A DNA stretch of 64,000 nucleotides. It comes from Thraustochytrium sp. TN22 (taxonomy: Eukaryota; Sar; Bigyra; Thraustochytrida; Thraustochytriidae). The stretch is taken from contig JABLUY010000069.1 in assembly GCA_013306675.1 (NCBI GenBank), positions 84,000-147,999 on the forward strand, given 5' to 3'. The position numbers and the translations under genes were made by a program. How positions within the stretch are numbered: position 1 is the first letter of the stretch; the number at the start of each line of letters is the position of its first letter. This document shows, piece by piece, positions 19,347 to 27,994 of the stretch. A model generated the notes under the pieces. It saw only the letters and a program-made list of their open reading frames with translations, did not search any database and was not told where the DNA came from.

Positions 19347-19634
19347 ATGGAGGCCGCGGCCGGGCTGCCGGAGCACCTGCACGGGGAGTTCCTGCAGGCC
19401 ATCGAGGAGATGCAGATCAAGGGCTTCCTGCAGATGCACACGAAGCTGACGCAGGCGTGCTTCAACAGCTGCGTCAAGAACTTCCACAGCAAGAACCTCA
19501 CGGCCGAGGAGAACAAGTGCATGAACACGTGCACGACCAAGTTCCTCGCCATGTCGCAGCGTCTCAGCCAGCGCTACGCGGAGGTGACCATGGAGCAGCA
19601 GATGGAGATGCAGCAGCAGCAGCAGCAGCAGTAG
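19347..19634 (+). CDS. TIM9: mitochondrial intermembrane-space chaperone TIM9
   Basis: A 95-residue small TIM. The twin CX3C motif is complete: CFNSC and CMNTC, separated by the usual 15-residue spacing after the first pair. It is followed by KFLAMSQRLSQRYAEV, which resembles the TIM9 consensus (KYLKMTQRISMRFQE) more than TIM10. Family role: a hexameric TIM9-TIM10 complex escorts hydrophobic carrier precursors across the intermembrane space; the four Cys form two disulfides by the Mia40 pathway. Oddity: the tail ends MEMQ followed by a poly-Gln run encoded by a CAG array. The start ATG is preceded by GGCACC. Confidence 0.93.
   Translation: MEAAAGLPEHLHGEFLQAIEEMQIKGFLQMHTKLTQACFNSCVKNFHSKNLTAEENKCMNTCTTKFLAMSQRLSQRYAEVTMEQQMEMQQQQQQQ
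19609..19633 (+). repeat. CAG array coding the poly-Gln end of TIM9
   Basis: About eight CAG units running up to the TAG stop of TIM9. Downstream (19680-19770) the 3' flank has a second run of GGCAAGG/GAGCAAGGCC purine-rich tandem units. Confidence 0.8.
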
Positions 19635-19877
19635 ACGGGCCGAGCCAGACGATAGCATGCGCATAGTTTCGACGACGCCTTGCAGGGCCTGGGCAAGGCT
19701 AGGGCAAGGCAAGGAGCAAGGCCTGAGCGAGGCCTGAGCAAGGCCAGAGCAAGGCAAGGCAAGGCAAGACCACGCGACGCACGCACGAACACGAACACGA
19801 AGACGAAAAGAAAAAAAAACAAAAGGCAAATACAAATGGGCACCTCGGGCGACGGCGCGCCTGACTACTTACTACTA

Positions 19878-21785
19878 CTACCTGGGTTGAAAAAAGGACG
19901 TGATCTTGCCCTTGCTCCTGCCCTTGTCAGGCGCGGACGTTGCACCGGCGACCGCGCCGGCCGACATGACCAGGGGCAAGGGCCGCCGGCGCTTGCTCGG
20001 CGACCCTGCAGGCGTCGGCATCGCGCGCTTGCCGAGCTCGCTCGAGCTGCGCCGCAGAGGCGCGGACACACGCGAGTGCGAGGGCCGCGCGAAGCTCGAC
20101 GAGCGCGCGAAGCTTGCCGACCGCTGCAGGGGGGGCTCCCGCCCCACCTCGTCGGCGTCGTTCTCGCTCTCGCTCTCATCATCAGAACAGATTACAATGC
20201 TGGGCTGCGACGCGGGCGCCGCGTCGAGCGCGGGCCCATTCGTGTTCGCGCCGTGTGCCGCGCGTCGAGCTGGGGGCGCACCCCCCGCACTTAGCTCTGA
20301 GCGCTTTCGGGAAATGCCCTTGCTGGTCTGGGTCGCCTCGACAGCCTGCGCGGCGTCGTGGCGATCCTCGAGCTCGCCGGGCTCCACGACCGAAGCAGCA
20401 TCGTCGCTGCTCCTGTCGCTGGCCACCTCGACCTTGGGCCGTAGGCGCTTGCGACGCCGCGCGGGCGTCTCGAGGAGCCGGACGATCTCTTCATCCTCCG
20501 AGTCGCTTGCGAGCAGGTCCTCGTCCTGCTCCGGCGGCGCAGCCCGGCCGGGCGGCGCGTCTGCCGCCTCGGCCTGTGCCGCTGCGCCCTGCGTCTCCAT
20601 GGCCGCCTCCTGCGCCGCTGCGCCCGCGTCCTGCGTCGCTGCGCTCGCCTCGTCCGCCTCGCCCTGCGCTGTGTCGTCGCGCTCCGCAAGGCCCTCCTGT
20701 GTGACATCGTCGGCAACCTCGCCCTCCTGCGTCATGGCGGCATCCTCGTCCTCCTCCTCGTCTTCATTGTCCGCCTGCGACGAGATCGCGCTGTCCGCGC
20801 CGTTGCTCTCTGCCAAGTCCAGCCCAAGGTCCTGACTCTGCCACTGTGTCGCGGTGAGTGCCGGCGGCACCGCCGGGACCGACTCCGCCTCGCCGCCCTG
20901 CTGGGTGGCCGCCTCATCCTCGCTCCCGTAGCCGTCCGCGCTGGCCGCGGAATGCGGCTCCTGCGTATCCAGAATCATGTCGTGCGCTCCGTTTGTGAGG
21001 CGCCCGTCCTGGCTGGAGCCCAAGCTGGAGCCTTGGCTCTCGCGCAAGCCGCCTTGGCTGGAAGCCTGCGTTGGAGGGACGGGGAGTTGCGTCGCCGGGA
21101 TGACCTCCTGCAGACTGGCGGCTGTCGAGGCCGCCACCGCCTCGCTCGCCACCGTTGCCACAGTACCGGGCGCCTGCGTCGCCGGAATGACGACGGAAAA
21201 ACTTCGAGAGGAGTCTTGGCTGTAGGAGTCCTCCTCGGGGTCGCTCTCGGGCAAAGCCATGCTTCTCCTGGGTGTCGTGAACTGCGTCGTGGTGTGCTCC
21301 GCCGTGGACCTGGAGTCCGAGTCCGAGTCCAGGCTGCCACGTGCCTGAGACGGCGCATCCGCGTCCGTCACAGCCTCGCGCTGGGGCTGCGGAGATGCCA
21401 CCTGCGGCCCGGCGCGGCTCTTGGCGTCGTCCTTGTGCTCGTCGTCCGAGTCGGAAGCGTCGTCGTCGCCACTCTCCTCCTCGTCGTCTTCATCGTCCGA
21501 GCCGTCCAGGTCAATCGCCTGCGACTGCAGCTGCGTGGTGGTCAAGGGCGGGCGCCCGGCCTCCGTGCGGGTCCTCCGTGGCCTCGGGAAGCTCTGCTCA
21601 GGCTCGCTCGGGTCCAGGTCCAGGTCCAGGTCGAGGTCCAGGGCCTGCGACTGCAGCTGCGTCATGCTGACCGGCTTGGCGTGCAGCAGCCCGCTCCCCG
21701 GCGCCGGCGCGGGCGCCTCGGCCTCCTGCGACGGCATGGTCATGTAGAAGTCCGGCAGCGCGGCGCGGCGGTGGTTGCGCTCCAT
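19878..21785 (-). CDS. TQ-cluster nuclear protein with SUMO-interacting motif and C-terminal PIP-like box
   Basis: A 635-residue, largely disordered acidic protein starting MERNHRRAALPDFYM. It contains many TQ dipeptides, a three-copy motif (TQLQSQALDL, TQLQSQAIDL, TQWQSQDLGLDL), two VIPATQ copies and acidic clusters. These are features of ATM/ATR substrate scaffolds. A SUMO-interacting motif (IVICSDDESESE) follows basic nuclear-localisation-like stretches such as RRRKRLRPK. The protein ends KGKITSFFQPR, which fits a C-terminal PCNA-binding PIP-like box with a non-canonical first position. There is no enzymatic domain. Inference: adaptor in replication stress or DNA repair, loosely MDC1- or Claspin-like; no clear orthologue. 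It shares a 310-bp divergent upstream region with the ARF-like GTPase. A hexamer array (GGTCCA-type, about 21610-21645) codes an LDLDLDLD run. Confidence 0.75.
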   Translation of the reverse strand: MERNHRRAALPDFYMTMPSQEAEAPAPAPGSGLLHAKPVSMTQLQSQALDLDLDLDLDPSEPEQSFPRPRRTRTEAGRPPLTTTQLQSQAIDLDGSDDEDDEEESGDDDASDSDDEHKDDAKSRAGPQVASPQPQREAVTDADAPSQARGSLDSDSDSRSTAEHTTTQFTTPRRSMALPESDPEEDSYSQDSSRSFSVVIPATQAPGTVATVASEAVAASTAASLQEVIPATQLPVPPTQASSQGGLRESQGSSLGSSQDGRLTNGAHDMILDTQEPHSAASADGYGSEDEAATQQGGEAESVPAVPPALTATQWQSQDLGLDLAESNGADSAISSQADNEDEEEDEDAAMTQEGEVADDVTQEGLAERDDTAQGEADEASAATQDAGAAAQEAAMETQGAAAQAEAADAPPGRAAPPEQDEDLLASDSEDEEIVRLLETPARRRKRLRPKVEVASDRSSDDAASVVEPGELEDRHDAAQAVEATQTSKGISRKRSELSAGGAPPARRAAHGANTNGPALDAAPASQPSIVICSDDESESENDADEVGREPPLQRSASFARSSSFARPSHSRVSAPLRRSSSELGKRAMPTPAGSPSKRRRPLPLVMSAGAVAGATSAPDKGRSKGKITSFFQPR

Positions 21786-22095
21786 GGCCGCCGGCCCGCT
21801 GCGCCGCGCCCTTCCGCAGCGCAGCAGCGCCGGCGGCGGGCGCAGCGAGGGGGCGCAGGAGGGCGCCCGCCGGGCCCGCCTCGGGCGCGCGGCGCGCGCA
21901 GGTCCGCTGCGCGCGCGCCGCGCAGGTCCGCGCGAGCGGGTCTGCGCGGGCGCGGCGCGCGGGCGCGGCGCGCGACAGCACAAGGCGCGCGGCGGGCGCG
22001 GCGCCGTTGGGCGCGCAGCAGAACCCCACCCCGACTCGGAGCCCGAGGCCGAGGCGGGCGGCGGCGGCGGCGGGCGCAGCGGGCGCGGCGGCGGC

Positions 22096-22644
22096 ATGGG
22101 AAGCGAGGTGTCGCGGCAGCTGCTCGCCGCGCGCGCGTGGCGGCTGCGGCGCGTGCTGCTGGTGGGGCTGGATGGCGCGGGCAAGACGACGTGCCTGCGC
22201 GTGCTGCGGCACGAGGCCCCGGAGGGCAGCGTGCCGACGACGGAGGCGGCCTTCGAGGAGATCAAGTACAAGCACCACAGGCTGCTGGTGACGGACGTGG
22301 GCGGCCAGGCCGCGCTCAGGCCGTACTGGAGGCACCACTACACCGGCACGCAGGGCATCGTATTCGTGGTGGACAGCACCGACCTGGCGCGCCTGGGCGA
22401 CGCACTCGAGGAGCTCCAGGTGCTACTGGTGGACGCGCAGTTGGACGGCGTGCCGCTGGTCGTCTTCGCCAACAAGCAGGACGGCGAGGGCGCTGCCTCG
22501 GTGGACACCGTGCGGAATGCGCTCATCTCGAACAACGAAAAGCTCGGCGACAGGGCCACCTTCGTCACCGGCGGCAGCGCGCTCTCAGGGACCGGTCTGT
22601 ACGAGGCGCTCGACTGGCTCCTCACCAAGATGCATCGCCTTTGA
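22096..22644 (+). CDS. ARF-like small GTPase (ARL)
   Basis: A 182-residue ARF-family GTPase. P-loop GLDGAGKTT, switch region VPTTEAAFEEIKY (the canonical PTIGFNVE is diverged), DVGGQ with the conserved Gln, NKQD, and the G5-like TGGSALSGTGLYEALDWLL are all present. Starting at ATG 22096 gives MGSEVS, a Gly2/Ser6 N-myristoylation context, and the usual length for the family. The frame is open further upstream, but only as a GC-rich extension. The divergent switch I suggests an ARL rather than ARF1-5; I cannot assign the subclass. Expected role: membrane recruitment of effectors in Golgi, endosome or ciliary traffic. It is convergent with the nucleotide cyclase downstream. Confidence 0.9.
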   Translation: MGSEVSRQLLAARAWRLRRVLLVGLDGAGKTTCLRVLRHEAPEGSVPTTEAAFEEIKYKHHRLLVTDVGGQAALRPYWRHHYTGTQGIVFVVDSTDLARLGDALEELQVLLVDAQLDGVPLVVFANKQDGEGAASVDTVRNALISNNEKLGDRATFVTGGSALSGTGLYEALDWLLTKMHRL

Positions 22645-23044
22645 GCATGCACAGCAGGCAGTCGGCGCCGGCACAGACAGTGAGTGAAAGGCACACATGG
22701 GCTCACGGTCAATCAAGGTGTATGTATGTTTTACCTCTGAGGGCCTACTTGATGGAAGTGGGGGCAGCTCGCTCAGCTCGCTCAGCTCGCCTGCGCTCAC
22801 ATTGCGCTCGACGCACTTCGCTTCTTTCCTGCTACCCGTTTCTCGTTTCCTCTCATGTTCATCTCTGTAGCTGCGGCGCCTGGCCGGCGGGCGCTCATGA
22901 CAGTCATACGACACCTGCCACGGCCAGCATTGCCTCCGGAGGCCCTCCTCTTCTTCTGAGTGACCCTCAAGACCAGCAGGTGTCGGTCGGTCGGTCAGCA
23001 AGGCAGTCACAGTCAGGCAGTCGGGCAGTCAGTCAATCAGCATC
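22645..23044. other. convergent 3' UTR interval
   Basis: Between the ARL stop and the cyclase stop. It contains simple tandem runs: CAGCTCGCT repeated about 22766-22795, and GTCGGTCGGTCAG / CAGTCAGGCAGTCGG units at 22980-23035. No gene was recognised. Confidence 0.4.
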
Positions 23045-25853
23045 CTATACTGGCAACGCGCTGTCGCCACCGTCCGATGCCTTCGTTTCGTCCTCTGCAA
23101 GTCGTTCTTCTGGAAGGTTTCTGACCACGGTTCCGCGGCCCGCCGGTGCGTCAGGTGTTGGCGCACAGAGGAAGAAGGTGTGCATCTCGCCCTTGCCCTT
23201 TACGTTGAGCACGCCACGATCCTCGAAGGCGTAGTCCGTGAAGTAGTCGTTCTCCGCGGCGCACGTGCTCTGCAGGGCGCTTTTGAAAGCTTCGCTGACG
23301 TGAATACGCCCGGCTGCGTTGCGTGTATGAGTAATAAGTTATTAGCGATCTCGTTCCCTGCGTGCTCTGCTTGGACCTGCTTTGCTTCGTTTGCTTCTCT
23401 CTTCTTTCCTCCTTGCTTGCCCCTTGCTCCTCTCTTCTCTCCTCCTTGCTCCTCTCTTCTCTCCTCCTTGGTGTCAATTTTATAGAAAACGTACGGGCGC
23501 CGGTGCTCTCCATGCGCGCGGCAGTGTTGATGGCGTCGCTGACGATGGTGAAACGAGGCATGCGCGTGCCGACGACCGCGCCGAAGCAAGGCCCGCAATT
23601 AATGCCGACGCGGATTTGAATCTTCTGGTCGTGGCGAGTCATAAAGTCCTTGACAAAGGCCTGGGCGTCGAGCGCGAAGCGCGCCAGGCTCTCAGCGGCG
23701 TGTCGCTCCGACTCAGGGCTCATAAAGGGCAGGTTAGTAACAGCCACATAGGCGTCCCCGATGGTCTCGAGCTTGTAGACGTTGTGCTTCTCGGAGAGCT
23801 GGTCGAAGTGCGTGAAGAGGTCGTTAAGCATGTTGACCACCTCGAAGGGCTCCCAGGTCATGGAGAGCGTGGTGAAGGATACAATGTCGGAAAAGAAGAT
23901 GAAGACACGCTCGTACTTTTCCACGATGGGTTCATGCGGGCCGATGGCCAAGCTGTCATTTTGCGCGCCCGGCGTGAGCTGGCCCGCGAGCAGCCTCTTG
24001 CTGCCTTCCGCGTGATCCGCACCGCCGGCCGACGCGGCAGCGGCCGATGTGAGCGCGCGCACCTCGTTCTGCTGCTTGAGCTTCTCGGTAATGTGGCGCG
24101 GGAACATCTTGTCCAGCAGCTCATTGGCGACTGCCTCGTTGTAGCGGTCCTGTGCCGTGACTCGCGCGTTTTGCAGAGCGACCTCGATGTGCGACGAGAT
24201 CTGCTCCAGCAAGGCGACATCGTCACAATCAAAGGCGGCCGTGTAACCGCCGTGCGTGTCCTTCTTGTTGATCATCTGCACGACGGCCAGCAGTTTGCCC
24301 TCGCGCGACTTGATCGGGAAACAGAGGATGCTCTTGGTCCGCAGACCCGTGGCTTTGTCAACGGCTGGGTTGAAGCGATCGTCTGCGTAGGCATCCGGTA
24401 TGCGTACCACCTCCTCGTGGAGGGCGGCGTAGCCGGCCACGCCCAGGCCTAGCGGAATACGAAGCTCGCGCAGCGTAGCCTGCCCGGCCTGGTCCGGGCT
24501 GCCCCCGCTCACCATGGTCCACAAGTCGGGCGGCTCGTTGGAGTGGTCAAGCATGTACATGGAGCCGCGCTCCGCGAAGAGCGCCTCGCGGAGCATCCGG
24601 ATGGCCTCGTGGATGAGCTGCACCGTGTCGAGCTTGGAGTTGAGGTTCTCGGAGATGCGCAGCGCGATCTGCGACCATTCCAGCCGCTTGGCCAGGTCGC
24701 CGTCCAGGCACGCACGCTCCAGCGCGTGGCCCAGGTGGATGCACATCGCCGCGAGCAGCTGCGGCGCACCGTCCTCGAAGTCTTCCAGCTCATGGCCCTC
24801 GATGCGCCGGATTTCGCACACCGCAATGACGGTCGTCGCGCCCGCCTGGGCCTCGGGGGCTTCGCCCAGAGCGCTGCCCACCGTCGTCTGCGGCGTGAGT
24901 GTTGAAAAGATCGGGCAAGCGAGCGCGGAGGCATCAGGGGTTGGGCTGCTCGGTGGCGAGAGGATGGAGGCGTCCGCACCTGCGCGCGACTCTGTGCTCG
25001 GGCGGTCTCCGGACCCGCGCGGGGCCTTCATCGAGGAGGCGGACGAACTGTACGCGTTGGTCGCGGCATGCTCCACGACGGTGGACTCGCAGAGCTCGGC
25101 GAGATGCTCTGCGAAGCCAATCGAGAGATCCGTCACGCGTGCCTTGGACGAGGCTCGGCCCTCGGAATACTTGCGCAGGAACCACTGATACCGCGCGGCG
25201 TAGCTCGGATTCAAATAGATTGTGGCCCTTGTGTTGGGGAAGACCCGTGCGAAGCAATCGTGCATGGCGCCCAGAACCGCCTGCATGTCAAGGCATCGCT
25301 CCATGCTCGCGGCGAACTTGAGCACATCAAACCGGCGATCCTCGTCCAGCTCGTCGAATACTCTGGGCACGGCCGGTAGGTCTGAGTCGGAAGGTGGCGC
25401 TGTCGCTGATGCTCTTGCCGCGGCCGTCGCTGCCGGCGCCTCCTCCGCTGCAGCTGCAACCGCAGCCCCCGTTGGCCCGTACCCCGCGGCGCTCGGCCGG
25501 CGTGAGTCACTAGTGAGCACAAGCGAGTAGCGGCCACGCCGCTGGGCGACCTTTTCAGCAGGCCCGGACCGCTCCGTGGGATTCTCTGCCATGCCCAGGT
25601 GCACGAAGTTGTCGTCCTTGGTCTCGATCAGCTCGATGCAGGACTTTGCTCGTGTAGCGCTCCAGTGCGCCTTGGTCGCGCCATTTTCTGCGAGCACATC
25701 CTTGGGTGCTCGCCTGTTCTCGGCCACCAGCTGTGGCAATACCTTGTCGTGCTCCTTCTCCTGTTGGTGCTGCTCGTGCTGCGCTTGCTGGTGCTGGTGC
25801 AGCAGGACCTCGTTGCGGCCGCCCCCGCGCGCCGCGCTCGCCGCGCCACCCAT
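23045..25853 (-). CDS. class III nucleotide cyclase with GAF domains, two exons
   Basis: Complement of exons 25853..23495 and 23313..23045, 875 residues. The intron is 181 nt with a GTACGT donor and an ACGCAG acceptor. Splicing restores the conserved MESTGAPGRIHVSEAF and the VLNVKGKGEMHTFFL end; read-through would replace them with Glu/Arg repeats. MGGAAS at the start fits N-myristoylation. A weak GAF-like region (about 195-270) precedes a clear GAF (about 430-600, with GLGVAGYAA and LCFPIKSREGKLLAVVQMINK). In the catalytic domain the metal Asp residues are D656 (FFSDIVSF) and D700 (IGDAY); N776 and R780 are present. The base-selecting pair is E696 (guanylyl-type) and T769 (as in soluble or bacterial adenylyl cyclases), so the substrate cannot be called. 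No transmembrane segment. Likely a GAF-regulated, lipid-anchored cyclase. Confidence 0.9.
23314..23494 (-). other. intron of the nucleotide cyclase with internal AG-rich repeats
   Basis: Donor GTACGT, acceptor GCAG. The interior is dominated by GAGGAGAGAAGAGAGGAGCA-type direct repeats (about 23390-23470), which happen to stay open in the upstream frame. It is the longest intron resolved in the window. Confidence 0.8.
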
Positions 25854-25934
25854 CGTGTGCTCGCGGCAAGCACTACGGCTCTGATTTATGTCCACACACC
25901 GTGGTGACCCGCACAATCAGACGCCTCCAGCGCG

Positions 25935-25990
25935 CTGCGCCACTGCGCCACTGCGCCACTGCGCCACTGCGCCACTGCGCCGCTGCGCAC
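25935..25990. repeat. decamer tandem repeat GCGCCACTGC
   Basis: About five near-perfect head-to-tail decamers, the last one altered (CGCTGC). It lies 80-140 bp upstream of the cyclase ATG, so it may sit in the core promoter or 5' UTR. Confidence 0.85.
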
Positions 25991-27780
25991 TCTATCTTCA
26001 GATTAAAAAGACAGACGACGGTCATGCAGAGTGCCACATTCTACTTGAAGGAGGCTGGCCTCGCGCGCGCGTCCACCGGACCATTCGTCGTCCCGCGCAC
26101 CTCGTCCTGTCGACGTAACGCATAGTCGACGTAACGCATACATGGGGCTTCCGAGTCGGCGCTGAGTCAGTGAGTCAGTGACTTCCCTCTCTAAGCTAAA
26201 GTAGCTAGCTAGTCAAGCACAAAGTCAAGTGCTGGTTTTGCCTCGGGCTGCGGAGCCGCACCGCGCCGCGTCATCCGAGCCTCCGCGCGGCATCTGTAGC
26301 TCCGGACCCGACCGCAGTGCGGCCTGCCGTGCCGTGGCCTTGACTGGTGCTTCCGCTTGCGAGCTTGTCAGTGAACTGAATGAACTGACAGAGAGCGAAA
26401 TGAGGGGCGTGGACTCGGGCTCGGCGTGGCCATGGTGGCTCGCAAACGTGAGGTACGCTGCCAATCGGACTGGAGTCAAAGAACGAAACGGGCCTGCATT
26501 GCACATGACCACAGACACGCCATGGACCAGCGATTGAACAATCTTCAAGTTGTGAGGAACATTTACTGCAAGTCTCAGTCATTGGTTTCCCAGGGTGCCT
26601 GCCAGCCAGCCAGTTGATTCGCCGACATACCGCCTTGTCAGAGTAGTTTGCTGCCCGTAAGGACTCGGCGCGTTGCGTGGTAGGCTGAGTCTCTCGCGCT
26701 CGAGCATCAGATCAGCTGCCTCAATCAGATCAGCTGCCTCAAACTGCCTTGGTGCCTCGGCGCCTGCTTGTTCCAAGGCGTACCCTGACCTCGTGTGAGA
26801 TTTGCCGCGCGCCAACCCGATGCTGGCAGCCTGATCAGACCTGGAGTGCTACATCGGCGGCGCGGTTCCCCTGCCCTCTCACGTGGTACCGATGTGCGTG
26901 CTCGGTACCAGTACCATGGTAGTAGGAAGTACCAGGAGCACGACTCGACGCACTCCGACCGCGGGACCGGCGCCGCAGCTCGGCCACGCTCTTCTGCATC
27001 TTTGCGAGACTGGCTGGCTGTCTGCAGTCAGTGCAGTGTCTGGCGATGTCTGGCTGGCTGACTGGCCGCCTCGCCGACGCCAGTGACGGCGCTGGGCGGT
27101 ACATGATACATGAGAGTGAGTACCTACTCCTTCAAGTTACTGCCGCGCGGGCTGCTCAGCGCGGTGGCCTTGTTGAAGGGCCGCTGCGAATAATGCGTGC
27201 TCTGCAGGAGCGTGCTGCGCGGCGTGGGCCCGAGGCGGATGGTGCCACTACTGCCAGCGCCCACTGGCACTGATTGTGTAGGAGATGCCTGGCCGACACC
27301 ACGACGCGCTGGAAGGTGGCACCTCTGGTAGCTGTGGCTCTGACTGGTGATAAGTTAGGCGCGGCCTCGGCGGCTGACGGAGCGCCCCGCGGCCTCGCAG
27401 ACGCAGGTGCTCAGGCTGAACTGAGCCCAGCACCGCCAAGCGCCTCCCGTGACGGCGTGACTCCTCCACGTCAGGCTGCGAATCGTATCGCAGCATCGTG
27501 TCGCCCAGGGCCGCCCGGGCCCAGGCCGTGACGGAGGTCCTCTCCACGTCGTCTCAGCCATGACCACCTGCAGCAGGTCGCCTGGACTGCAGTGCAGTGC
27601 AGTGCAGCTTCGGGTTGAAGGCCGCGGCCGTCGCCATGACCACTGCGCCGCGCACTGGCGAGCGAGGGGCGCCGCGCCCGGACCCGAGGCGGCGCGCGGC
27701 CGTCAACCCGCGGGTCGCCGCACGATCAAAGTCGGCAACTCGGCAAGCTCATCTGACTCCTCAAATCGCAATCGCCATCG

Positions 27781-27791
27781 CCCGCGGCGGC

Positions 27792-27822
<31 letters not shown>

Positions 27823-27855
27823 GCGGCGGCAGCGGCGGCGGCGGCGGCGGCGGCT
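27781..27855. repeat. GGC trinucleotide array in the 5' leader of the DUF707 gene
   Basis: About 22 GGC units interrupted by two AGC units, about 140 bp before the likely start codon. On a transcript it would form a very stable GC-rich leader. Confidence 0.85.
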
Positions 27856-27994
27856 GAGGCGGCGCGCGGCGCGGAGGCGCGGCCGCGGCGGCCGCGGGGT
27901 CAACGGCGGCGAGCAAGAGGCACGCGGGCCGCCCGCCCGCCCGGGCAGGCACGGCTACCTGCACGTGGAGGGCGGGTACGAGCGCGGGGAGAGG

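Larger units (their letters stand above)
25854..27994. other. long divergent intergenic region with simple repeats
   Basis: About 2.1 kb between the divergent cyclase and DUF707 genes. Near the cyclase there is a tandem GCGCCACTGC decamer array (25935-25990) and a duplicated GTCGACGTAACGCATA (26112-26140). Around 26700-26745 a GATCAGCTGCCTCAA unit is duplicated. A GGC trinucleotide array (27781-27855) lies in the presumed 5' UTR of the DUF707 gene. Composition is mixed and less GC-rich than the genes. No RNA gene or convincing exon was found. Confidence 0.45.

Noticed and set aside
20952-23234. Plus-strand frame of 760 codons across the TQ protein, ARL and cyclase ends
   Set aside because: It crosses three genes in other frames. 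The ARL frame has all GTPase motifs, and this one has none.
25935-25990. CRISPR-like repeat array
   Set aside because: The units are contiguous decamers with no spacers, in a eukaryotic intergenic region; simple tandem repeat.
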